From Limnohabitans sp. 2KL-51 (GTDB taxonomy: Bacteria; Pseudomonadota; Gammaproteobacteria; Burkholderiales; Burkholderiaceae_C): DNA of 64,000 nucleotides. Position numbers and translations under genes: made by a program. Where the stretch lies: the NCBI RefSeq assembly GCF_003063645.1, contig NZ_NESJ01000002.1, positions 1 to 64,000 on the forward strand, given 5' to 3'. The notes beneath the pieces were generated by a model that was given only the letters and a program-made list of their open reading frames with translations, was not told the DNA's origin and did not search any database. Position 1 is the stretch's first letter; every line of letters starts with the position of its first letter. Positions 41,825 through 49,134 of the stretch are shown here, piece by piece.

Positions 41825-42862
41825 ATGACCACCCCCATCGACACCGACGCGCTGGTCATTGGCGCAGGTCCCGTGGGCCTGTTTCAGGTCTTTCAGCTGG
41901 GCCTGCAAGGTTTGCACTGCCAAATCGTCGACGCCCTGCCCCATGTGGGCGGCCAATGCGCCGAGCTGTACGGCACCAAACCCATATACGACATCCCGGG
42001 CATCCCCTATTGCACCGGACTTGAACTGATCGAGCGCTTGCAGCAACAAATGGCTCCCTTCAAACCCACCCTGCACCTGGGCCAGCAAGTGGACAGCGTC
42101 GAGCGCCTGCCCGACCAGCGCCTGCAGGTGATCACCGATGCAGGTCAACGCTTCCTAACCCAGACCCTGTTCATCGCCGCTGGCGTCGGCGCCTTTGTGC
42201 CGCGCCGCATGGTGTTGGGCGGCCTGGCGGATTTTGAGGGCACACAAGTTTTTGTGCAGCACCCCTCGCCCGAGCATTGGGCAGGCCAGCATCTGGTGGT
42301 GGCAGGCGACGGCGACACTGCCTTGCAAACCTGCCTGAATGCATGTCAAGGCCCGCAAGCCGCTGCCAGCGTCACCTTGCTGCACCGCCGCGATCAGTTC
42401 ACCGCCGATCCAGGCTTGACCGCTCAAATGCGCCAAGCCTGCACCGAAGGCCGCATGCGCTTTGTGGCCGGTCAGCCCACAGGCCTGCGCACAAAAGCTG
42501 GGCGCTTGCAAGCGCTGGAACTGCTCAACCCGCAAGGCGAAACCGAATGGCTGAGCCTGGAGGTGCTGCAAACCTGTTTGGGCCTGTCGCCCAAATTAGG
42601 CCCCTTGGCGCAATGGGGCTTGGCGATGGAACGCAAGCAACTGGTGGTCAACACCGAAAATTTCGGCACCTCCGAGCCGGGCATTTTTGCCGTAGGTGAC
42701 ATCAACACCTACCCGGGCAAAAAGAAGCTGATTTTGTGCGGTTTTCACGAAGCCACACTGTCCGCCTTCGGTGCCGTGGCCCTGCTGCGCCCCGAAGAAA
42801 AGACCCTGCTGCAGTACACGACAACCTCCACGCTGCTGCACCAGCGTTTGGGCATCGCCTAA
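41825..42862 (+). CDS. Ferredoxin-NADP(+) reductase, thioredoxin-reductase-like (YumC type)
   Basis: A 345-residue FAD/NADPH enzyme. The FAD motif DALVIGAGPVGLFQVFQLGL (about residues 8-27) and the family mark GGQCAELYGTKPIYDIPGIP (about 42-61) are clear. The NADPH motif is VVAGDGDTALQTC, and the FAD-contact GIFAVGDINTYPGKKKLI is near the C-terminus. The redox-active CxxC of thioredoxin reductase is absent, as expected for this ferredoxin reductase group. It is the second such reductase in the window (fpr is of the unrelated plant-like fold) and follows fdxA directly. Confidence 0.9.
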   Translation: MTTPIDTDALVIGAGPVGLFQVFQLGLQGLHCQIVDALPHVGGQCAELYGTKPIYDIPGIPYCTGLELIERLQQQMAPFKPTLHLGQQVDSVERLPDQRLQVITDAGQRFLTQTLFIAAGVGAFVPRRMVLGGLADFEGTQVFVQHPSPEHWAGQHLVVAGDGDTALQTCLNACQGPQAAASVTLLHRRDQFTADPGLTAQMRQACTEGRMRFVAGQPTGLRTKAGRLQALELLNPQGETEWLSLEVLQTCLGLSPKLGPLAQWGLAMERKQLVVNTENFGTSEPGIFAVGDINTYPGKKKLILCGFHEATLSAFGAVALLRPEEKTLLQYTTTSTLLHQRLGIA

Positions 42863-42897
42863 AATTCACATCGCACCGCAATTCAGCGGCGCATTCG

Positions 42898-42981
42898 CTA
42901 GGGGTGTTGGTGGCTGCAAGGCCATCGACTGAGAAAGTCCCTTTGAACCTGATTGAGGTAATCCTCGCGCAGGGAAGCTAG
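42898..42981 (+). ncRNA. TPP riboswitch (THI element)
   Basis: The conserved core is plain: GGGGTG at 42901-42906, CTGAGA (42928-42933), CCCTTTGAACCTGAT (42939-42953) and GCGCAGGGAAGC at 42967-42978. A short P1 stem closes it (CTAG at 42898-42901 and 42978-42981). TPP riboswitches lower expression when thiamine pyrophosphate is plentiful. It precedes a TonB-dependent receptor gene, which links that receptor to thiamine compounds. Confidence 0.95.
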
Positions 42982-43012
42982 TCAAAAGAACGGCGTCCGG
43001 TTTCGGCCGCAT

Positions 43013-43059
43013 GACGTTCCCAGCCAGCCGACCTGCCATAACGTTGAAGGAATAACGTC
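43013..43059 (+). promoter_or_regulatory. Possible expression platform enclosing the ribosome binding site
   Basis: GACGTT (43013-43018) can pair with AACGTC (43054-43059), which ends directly at the GTG start. The ribosome binding site GAAGGA (43045-43050) is enclosed by this pairing, and a second AACGTT lies at 43040-43045. There is no T-rich terminator between riboswitch and gene, so control of translation initiation is more likely than attenuation. Confidence 0.45.
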
Positions 43060-45234
43060 GTGGCATTTTTTTCGCCCATCTTTTCGTCTCATCCGCGCCG
43101 GTCTACCGGCCCCTTTGCTTTTCGCGCCACCCACGTCGCCAGCGCCATCGCTCTTTTGACGGCCACCGGGCTGGGCGCGCAAAACCTGACCGACATCACC
43201 ATCACCGACACCGCGCCCTCGCAGGTCAGCGGCTTTGCCGATGTACCGCTGCGCCAAGCACCATTCAGCGCCATCACGATCGACCGGCAAACACTGCAAG
43301 ACATCGGTGCGCAGCGCGTGTCCGACGCCTTGCGCCTGGACGCCAGCGTGGCCGACAGCTACAACTCGCCCGCGTATTGGGACAGCCTGAGCGTGCGCGG
43401 CTACACGCTGGACAACCGCTACAACTACCGCCGCGAAGGCTTGCCCATTTCAGCCGAAACCATGATTGGGATGGACAACAAGGACCGCATCGAATTGTTC
43501 AAGGGCACCAGCGGCATCCAGGCCGGCACCAGCGCCCCGGGTGGTCTGGTCAACTACGTGGTCAAGCGCCCGCCCTCGGCCCAAAACACCACTGTGCGCG
43601 ACGTCAGCGCCAGTTTCGGCCCGGCCCACAGCAGCAGCATCGCCCTCGACTTGGGCGGCCGTTTTGGCCAAGACCAGGCGCTGGGCTACCGCTTCAATGC
43701 GGCCTACGAAGATCTGAGCCCGTACATCAAAAACACCGAAGGCCACCGCCGACTCTTTGCCTTGGCCATGGACTGGCGTCTCACGCCCGACAGCCGTCTG
43801 GAATGGGAAATTGAGCGCAGCGAACGCCAGCAAATGGGCGTCAACGCCTACAGCCTGCTTGGCGACATCCTGCCCGCCCCGGTGGATGGCAAGCGGAACC
43901 TGACACGCCAAAATTGGTCGGTGCCCGGCGTGTTTGCAGGCACCACCGGCACCTTGCGCTTCAAGCAAAACTTGGAAGGCGGCTGGTTGTGGAGCACGCA
44001 ATACGGCGCACAACGCTTGCGCACCGACGACCGCTTGAGCTTTGCCTATGGCTGCAGCGCCCAAGAACGCTGGGACCGCTTTTGCAGCGATGGCGGTTTT
44101 GACCTGTACGACTACCGCAGCGACCACGAACGCCGCAGCAGCGACGCACTGCAAACCGAACTCAGCGGCGCCATACGGCTGGCCGGTCTGCAACACCAAC
44201 TGGGTCTGAGCCTGATGCGCAGCCGAATGCTGGACCGCCCCTCGGCGATGCAGGCCTACAACTGGGCGGGCACGGGCAACATCAACGGCAGCTTCGACAG
44301 CCCCGAGGCCCAGCCCACACCGGGCGAGCTGAACACCCAACGCAGCGAATACACCACCGAAATCGCGCTACATGACCGGATTGAGTTGAGCGCGCAAACC
44401 GCCCTGTGGCTGGGTTGGCGTCACACGCGCCTGAACCGCGCCAGCGAGCGCACCGACGGCAGCCACGCCGTGCAAGACGAGCGCAACTTCAACACACCCT
44501 GGCTGGCCTTGACGCACCAGATCACGCCCGCGTACCTCGTCTACGGCAGCTACGGCGAAGGCCTTGAAACCGATGTCGCGCCCAACCGCAGCCGCTACAC
44601 CAACGCCGGTCAAGCCCTGCCCGCCTTGCGAAGCAAACAGTTCGAGATCGGCGTCAAAGGCCAATGGGCCCGCACGCGCTGGCAAGCGAGCTGGTTTGAC
44701 ATCACCCGCCCTGTGGCGGGCGACGAAGGCGCCTGCGATGAGGCCAACACCTGCACCCGAAAAATCGACGGACAAGCCCGCCACCGAGGACTGGAGTTGT
44801 CGGCAGGCCTCTCCCAAGCGCAATGGCAATGGGACATCGCCACCACCTGGACAGATGCCAAGCGTCAAGAGGCTGCGATTGACCCCAGCGTGAACGGCCA
44901 ACGCGCCCTGAACGTGCCAAGCCTGGGCTTGCGCGCTGTGGCGCAATACCGCTTCGCAGACGTCCCCGGTCTGCGCAGCAGCTTGCGACTGAACCACGAA
45001 GGCACGCGCCGTGTGACCGAGGATGGCGCCATCCAACTCCCCGCTTGGACCACGCTCGATCTGGCCACGCATTACGACACGCGCATACAAGGCACGCGCA
45101 CGCAATGGACACTGGCCATCGACAACCTGGCCGACCGCCGTTACTGGCGCGAATCCCCCAAGCAATACGGCCACTATTACTTGTACCCCGGTGCACCCCG
45201 CACGCTGCGTTTGGCGGTCAAGGCCAGCTTCTGA
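43060..45234 (+). CDS. TonB-dependent outer-membrane receptor under TPP riboswitch control
   Basis: A 724-residue TonB-dependent receptor. A GTG start at 43060 follows GAAGGA by nine bases. A signal-like segment ends near ALLTATGLGAQ (about residue 41). The plug domain has FSAITIDRQTLQDIGAQRVS and RIELFKGTSGIQAGTSAPGG (about 140-160). The 22-strand barrel ends with ...RLAVKASF, the terminal Phe expected for BAM insertion. By sequence style it resembles siderophore receptors (NWSVPGVF, YGSYGEGLE), but the riboswitch suggests that the ligand is thiamine or a thiamine precursor or phosphate. No inner-membrane thiamine transporter is adjacent. Confidence 0.92.
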   Translation: MAFFSPIFSSHPRRSTGPFAFRATHVASAIALLTATGLGAQNLTDITITDTAPSQVSGFADVPLRQAPFSAITIDRQTLQDIGAQRVSDALRLDASVADSYNSPAYWDSLSVRGYTLDNRYNYRREGLPISAETMIGMDNKDRIELFKGTSGIQAGTSAPGGLVNYVVKRPPSAQNTTVRDVSASFGPAHSSSIALDLGGRFGQDQALGYRFNAAYEDLSPYIKNTEGHRRLFALAMDWRLTPDSRLEWEIERSERQQMGVNAYSLLGDILPAPVDGKRNLTRQNWSVPGVFAGTTGTLRFKQNLEGGWLWSTQYGAQRLRTDDRLSFAYGCSAQERWDRFCSDGGFDLYDYRSDHERRSSDALQTELSGAIRLAGLQHQLGLSLMRSRMLDRPSAMQAYNWAGTGNINGSFDSPEAQPTPGELNTQRSEYTTEIALHDRIELSAQTALWLGWRHTRLNRASERTDGSHAVQDERNFNTPWLALTHQITPAYLVYGSYGEGLETDVAPNRSRYTNAGQALPALRSKQFEIGVKGQWARTRWQASWFDITRPVAGDEGACDEANTCTRKIDGQARHRGLELSAGLSQAQWQWDIATTWTDAKRQEAAIDPSVNGQRALNVPSLGLRAVAQYRFADVPGLRSSLRLNHEGTRRVTEDGAIQLPAWTTLDLATHYDTRIQGTRTQWTLAIDNLADRRYWRESPKQYGHYYLYPGAPRTLRLAVKASF

Positions 45235-45239
45235 AACCA

Positions 45240-45271
45240 GGGCTGCAAGATTTTCAATAAATCTACAGCCC
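45240..45271 (+). terminator. Hairpin after the TonB receptor gene
   Basis: GGGCTG-CA-AGATTT, loop TCAAT, AAATCT-A-CAGCCC forms a stable stem starting 6 bp after the stop codon. There is no T tract, so termination here is plausible but unproven. Confidence 0.5.
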
Positions 45272-45313
45272 CTCTCAAAACAGGCTAAAAATCGCCCTAT
45301 AATGCAAAGCTGT

Positions 45314-45389
45314 TCCTCAATAGCTCAGTCGGTAGAGCGCCGGACTGTTAATCCGTAGGTCCCTGGTTCGAGCCCAGGTTGAGGAGCCA
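45314..45389 (+). tRNA. tRNA-Asn (anticodon GTT)
   Basis: A complete 76-base cloverleaf with acceptor stem TCCTCAA/TTGAGGA, D-arm AGCTCAGTCGGTAGAGC, anticodon loop CTGTTAA with GTT at 45347-45349, the T-arm CTGG-TTCGAGC-CCAG, discriminator G and an encoded CCA (45387-45389). Its last 25 bases recur exactly at 49060-49084, marking it as the target of an insertion. Confidence 0.97.
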
Positions 45390-45407
45390 GTTAAATCCAA
45401 TAGAAAC

Positions 45408-45440
45408 AAGCACTTAGAAGAAATTCCAAGTGCTTTTTTT
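45408..45440 (+). terminator. Intrinsic terminator after tRNA-Asn
   Basis: AAGCACTT (45408-45415) and AAGTGCTT (45428-45435) with a T tract to 45440. It lies just inside the islet and ends the tRNA transcript in its present arrangement. Confidence 0.88.
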
Positions 45441-45637
45441 CTTGCCTGAAACACTTCTCACCCGATGCTCATTGGCTGCCCTGATTGGATACAGGCTGAA
45501 TGCTGAGCTCGAGCATCCCCAAACAACTCAACGATGGCCAAAAAAGTGACGCCCCACACCGTCATGGACAAGCGCGACCTGGTCTGCAAACGAATGCGAA
45601 GTGATGTTTGGCAACGCCCTGTCAACAGCCCTGCCAG

Positions 45638-46588
45638 CTATTCGCATTCAGACTCGAAAGCATTGATCAATGCACTCAAGCTTGGACCGGGGGAAGTTTC
45701 TCGCCAAACCAGGCCAACATCTCCAATTTCTTGAGTCAATGTCAATGGCAGTGTTCTGAGCACACCATTTTTCTCCAGGTTAGAAGCCGCTGCGCTGGAC
45801 ATGATGGCCAAAGCATTTGTTGAATTCAAAAAAATGGGATTACTGGTCGGTGACACCGATGAAAGCAAAATCCTTGGGAAGGCTATGCCCTCTCGTGCAA
45901 AAGTCATTTCAACGGCATTTCTCAGAGGAGTGCCAAGCGTGGGCATGAGCCAAGGATATGCAGAAATGTCTTTCCATTGAATTTTTTTGCGCGACAAAAG
46001 TGGGTGCTTCAAACCACAAACCACTCGGTGCTGATCTACAAAAAGTCGCTTTTGAGGCAGCCCGGATGCGATGGCACGCGCATCCAGGCGTGTGACCAAT
46101 AAATCGATCTCATTTCTCTCAAATCTGGCCCATAGGCCCGCAGCGACGTCTTCAATCAATGAAAGACTGATGGTGGGGAATTCTTCTTGAAACTTCAACA
46201 GGACATTGGGGACCAGCGACGCAGCAGCCACTTGCATCGCACCCATCCGAACCATGCCAGTGGCACCCGCATTGATGGCGTTGATTTCTTCAACGACACG
46301 TTGCGCATCATTCAACATGCGAACAGCATGTGCCAGCAAGGGTGCAGCCAAAGCCGTTGGCTTTAAAGGTTGGCCGCGAACAAACAAGCGCCCACCCACT
46401 GCCGATTCAATATCCGAAAGCCACTGAGAGACGGCAGGTTGAGTGATGTCCAAAGATCCGGCGGCGGCCGTCAAGCTGCCATGCCTTGAGACAGCCAGCA
46501 ACACCTGCAAATGGCGATATCGAATTCGGCGAAGCAGGTTTTGAGCATCCATTTTTTTCGAATTTGGCTGAATCTTTTTCATAAGCAT
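45638..46588 (-). CDS. LysR-family transcriptional regulator (islet)
   Basis: A 316-residue LysR protein. The helix-turn-helix is RIRYRHLQVLLAVSRHGSLT, then AAAGSLDITQPAVSQWLSDI, then ESAVGGRLFVRG. The effector domain begins near MVRMGAMQVAAASLVPNVLL. The start is not certain: ATG codons at 46588, 46582 and 46552 are in frame, and none has a clear ribosome binding site. It is divergent from the Bug gene across 96 bp and most likely controls the two-gene unit Bug-hydrolase. Codon use is less GC-biased than in the flanking genes. Confidence 0.9.
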   Translation of the reverse strand: MLMKKIQPNSKKMDAQNLLRRIRYRHLQVLLAVSRHGSLTAAAGSLDITQPAVSQWLSDIESAVGGRLFVRGQPLKPTALAAPLLAHAVRMLNDAQRVVEEINAINAGATGMVRMGAMQVAAASLVPNVLLKFQEEFPTISLSLIEDVAAGLWARFERNEIDLLVTRLDARAIASGLPQKRLFVDQHRVVCGLKHPLLSRKKIQWKDISAYPWLMPTLGTPLRNAVEMTFAREGIAFPRILLSSVSPTSNPIFLNSTNALAIMSSAAASNLEKNGVLRTLPLTLTQEIGDVGLVWRETSPGPSLSALINAFESECE

Positions 46589-46684
46589 TTACTAATACCA
46601 ACAGAATCAAATATTCCTTTCAGATTATGCATGGATGCGACATCATGGGCGTTGCCTTAGTCACTTCACTGAAGGATCCATCCG

Positions 46685-47731
46685 ATGAAACACCCTCAAA
46701 ATAAATCAGAGGTCAGCCCCAGCGCAGACCTTGAGCGCCGCACAAGCATTCGTCGCATCGCTCAAAGTGTCAGCGGCCTGGCTTCTATGAGCCTGTTGCC
46801 CAACCTATGGGCGCAGGGTACTGGCGCGAAAGGCGTTTGGCCGAACCAAGCGATTCGGATGATTTCCCCTTGGACCGCTGGCAGTGGGACCGACATCATT
46901 GCAAGGTTGATTGCTGAAAAATTGAGCACTGAATTGGGTGTACCCGTCATCGTGGAGCCCCGCCCTGGTGCTGCTGGCAACATTGGAACCGCGTTGGCTG
47001 CGACTCAGCCTGCCGATGGCAACACATTGTTGGTCACATCGGCCTCTTTTGCGATATCACCGGCCATTTACCGCAACTTAAGTTATGACCCGGTTCGAGA
47101 TTTTGTCCCGGTGACAAAACTGGCCACGGCGCCCCTGCTGGTTCTGGTTCGGGCTGACTCCCCCCTTCGAACCATGGCCGACTTGATTGCCTTGACCAAA
47201 AAAGATCCCAAATCGGTCAATTACGGATCTTTTGGCAATGGTTCCCCCTCGCACTTGATCGGCGAAAGCATCAACCGGCTGGCAGGGATTTCAATGACCC
47301 ACGTTCCCTACTCAACAGGTGGTGCCCCCTTGGACCTGCTGGGTGGACGATTGACAGTGGCCATCCTTGATGCTCTTTCACAAACGCCTCAAGTCAAAGC
47401 CGGGAAGATGCGCGCACTGGCCCTGAACGGCCTGAACAGACTGCCCTCCATCCCTGATGTTCCGACGCTGGTGGAGTCTGGCATTCCTTTTGACACTGTG
47501 GGCTGGCAAGCCGTATTTGCACCAGCGGGTGTGCCTGCTGAAATCATTGAAAAACTGAACAGAACCATCAACCAGATCCTCTCTACCGCTGTGGTTCAAA
47601 CCCAAATTCATGCCGTCGGATGCTTTCCAGTCACGCCGGCCACAACGGCGAATCAATGGGGCGATATGTTCAAAAAAGACGTCCAAACTTGGGCCGATTT
47701 GGTCAAACGCTCGGGTGCAAAAATCGATTGA
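46685..47731 (+). CDS. Bug/TctC-family solute-binding protein (islet)
   Basis: A 348-residue Bug receptor. The N-terminus SIRRIAQSVSGLASMSLLPN (about residues 20-39) followed by LWAQ resembles a Tat-like or long Sec signal. The ligand blocks WPNQAIRMISPWTAGSGTDI and VEPRPGAAGNIGTALAATQP are present, with EPRPG in place of the usual DNKPG. GAAGGA at 46671-46676 supports the ATG at 46685. It is followed after 16 bp by the hydrolase gene. No TctAB subunits are encoded nearby. Confidence 0.92.
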   Translation: MKHPQNKSEVSPSADLERRTSIRRIAQSVSGLASMSLLPNLWAQGTGAKGVWPNQAIRMISPWTAGSGTDIIARLIAEKLSTELGVPVIVEPRPGAAGNIGTALAATQPADGNTLLVTSASFAISPAIYRNLSYDPVRDFVPVTKLATAPLLVLVRADSPLRTMADLIALTKKDPKSVNYGSFGNGSPSHLIGESINRLAGISMTHVPYSTGGAPLDLLGGRLTVAILDALSQTPQVKAGKMRALALNGLNRLPSIPDVPTLVESGIPFDTVGWQAVFAPAGVPAEIIEKLNRTINQILSTAVVQTQIHAVGCFPVTPATTANQWGDMFKKDVQTWADLVKRSGAKID

Positions 47732-47747
47732 ATTTCAGGAATAAAAA

Positions 47748-49040
47748 ATGAACGCGCCAGCAGCCCATGCCATTTTTGAAATTGAAATGCTCTCAGACGT
47801 ACCCTATGGAGAAGGATCCATTGGTTTTGGCACCCCACATCCGAGTTCTCGCCCCTTGACCTTGGACATCTACAAGCCCCTCAATACCGATCGGAATGCC
47901 CTTAAACCTGCTTTGATTTTGTCGCACGGGGGTGCTTATCACCGGGGCTCTAAAACGAATGACGATTTTGAACAAGACGGCCACCACACCACACCGGTCA
48001 CTGAATACTGCAAAATTTTTGCGGCCAGGGGATATGTGTGTTTCAGCTTGGGCTATCGATTAACACAAGAGCTTGCTGCACCACAGGCTGCGCCCATCAA
48101 GCGCAACCGTCAACAAATCAGTCGAGGCCGCATCGACCATGTTCGTGAACTGATGGGTTTGGCACCTGCGACAGACGAAGAAATACTGAACGGCATTGAA
48201 GGCGCATTCGTGGATGTCGCCAGCGCGTTCAGGTTTGTTCAAAGTCATGCTCACCAATGGGGGATTGACCCTCAGCGCATTGCTGTAGGCGGATTTTCAG
48301 CTGGCGCATTCGCCTCCATTTATGCGTCCTACGCTCTGGGCATCAACGCAGCGGCCATCGTTTCCTTGTCAGGTGGCATTGACTTGGATGATGCCGACTA
48401 CTACGTCCATGGCGGTCGAGGTCAGCCGCCGCTTTTGATGTTTTCCAGTGAAATGGACTTGCCCGGCATACACGATCGAACCCTGAATATGGCCAACAAA
48501 GCCGAAGCGAAAGGCATTGGCATCCGTCGGTATTTCGTCCCACAAAAGCCTCATTTTTACGATCGTGACTCTGTGGCTTTACTGGAACAAAACAACATGG
48601 ATGGCGCCATTGAAAAAACCACAGTCGGTATGGCTTTAATTGATTTTTTGGATAAAACCTTGGCGCCTGCAGAGGTGACAGAGCAAACACTCATCGAGTT
48701 TGCCCAAGCCTGGAACAACCACGACATTGATTCACTGATGTCCTACATGAGCGATGGGTGTGTGTTTCATACCTTTACTGGCAGCGAAGCCTGTGGAACC
48801 CGCCAGGTCGGCAAGGAAAACGTTCGCCATGCCTTCATGCAAGCGTGGCAAAACTATCCTGACGCTCAATGGACCCGCGCCAAACACTTTGTTGCTGGGC
48901 AGCGTGGTGTTTCTGAGTGGACTTTTGTCGGCACACGCACATCTGATGGGGCCCGAATCGAAGTAGATGGCTGTGACCTATTCACATTCGAAGGCAACAA
49001 AATCAAAGTCAAAGATTCATGGCGCAAACACCGAATCTAG
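47748..49040 (+). CDS. Alpha/beta-hydrolase fused to a SnoaL-like (NTF2-fold) domain
   Basis: A 430-residue cytoplasmic protein. Residues about 1-305 form an alpha/beta-hydrolase of the esterase/lipase type: the oxyanion motif ILSHGGAYHRGSK (about 57-69), the nucleophile elbow VGGFSAGAFASIYASYA (Ser about 186), an acid in SSEMDLPG and a His in QKPHFYDRDS. Residues about 310-430 form a SnoaL-like domain (FAQAWNNHDIDSLMSYMSDG, then VGTRTSDGARIEVDGCDLF). The pairing is uncommon. With the adjacent Bug receptor it suggests uptake and hydrolysis of an ester or lactone. It ends 19 bp before the islet's right boundary. Confidence 0.85.
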   Translation: MNAPAAHAIFEIEMLSDVPYGEGSIGFGTPHPSSRPLTLDIYKPLNTDRNALKPALILSHGGAYHRGSKTNDDFEQDGHHTTPVTEYCKIFAARGYVCFSLGYRLTQELAAPQAAPIKRNRQQISRGRIDHVRELMGLAPATDEEILNGIEGAFVDVASAFRFVQSHAHQWGIDPQRIAVGGFSAGAFASIYASYALGINAAAIVSLSGGIDLDDADYYVHGGRGQPPLLMFSSEMDLPGIHDRTLNMANKAEAKGIGIRRYFVPQKPHFYDRDSVALLEQNNMDGAIEKTTVGMALIDFLDKTLAPAEVTEQTLIEFAQAWNNHDIDSLMSYMSDGCVFHTFTGSEACGTRQVGKENVRHAFMQAWQNYPDAQWTRAKHFVAGQRGVSEWTFVGTRTSDGARIEVDGCDLFTFEGNKIKVKDSWRKHRI

Positions 49041-49059
49041 AGAGGCCACATCTTGCTGG

Positions 49060-49084
49060 GGTTCGAGCCCAGGTTGAGGAGCCA
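49060..49084 (+). repeat. Direct copy of the tRNA-Asn 3' end (right attachment site)
   Basis: The 25 bases are identical to tRNA positions 45365-45389, from the T-arm through the CCA. The sequence on either side differs from that around the tRNA, so this is a fragment, not a second tRNA gene. Confidence 0.9.
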
Positions 49085-49100
49085 AATCAACAAAGTACAG

Positions 49101-49125
49101 AGCCCACCCACAAGGTGGGCTTTTT
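49101..49125 (+). terminator. Intrinsic terminator right of the islet
   Basis: AGCCCACC-CACAA-GGTGGGCT followed by TTTT. It stands 16 bp after the tRNA fragment, at the distance expected for the original tRNA-Asn terminator before insertion. The hairpin core resembles half of the REPIN-like repeat by chance. Confidence 0.85.
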
Positions 49126-49134
49126 GCTTTTCTA

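Larger units (their letters stand above)
45390..49084. mobile_element. 3.7-kb islet inserted at tRNA-Asn
   Basis: The 25-bp 3' end of tRNA-Asn (45365-45389) is repeated exactly at 49060-49084. The DNA between holds a LysR regulator, a Bug receptor and a hydrolase, is visibly richer in A/T than its flanks and contains none of the REPIN-like repeats. The displaced right copy is followed by a good terminator (49101-49125) that probably once ended the tRNA transcript. No integrase gene is present, so this is a decayed, trans-mobilised or satellite-type insertion. A collapsed tandem tRNA duplication is the alternative. Confidence 0.75.

Noticed and set aside
45534-45734. A 66-residue open frame at the left end of the islet
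   Set aside because: No recognisable motif or convincing ribosome binding site, and its 3' half overlaps the C-terminus of the LysR gene in antisense.
49060-49084. A second tRNA-Asn gene
   Set aside because: Only the 3' 25 bases match; there is no acceptor 5' half, D-arm or anticodon arm upstream, so it is a fragment.
45390-49084. Integrase or transposase gene inside the tRNA islet
   Set aside because: All frames between the three recognised genes are short and without tyrosine-recombinase or DDE motifs.
49101-49121. Another REPIN-like arm (AGCCCACC-GGTGGGCT)
   Set aside because: It lacks the flanking GTAGGAG and GCGATG of the family and carries a T tract, so it reads as an ordinary terminator.
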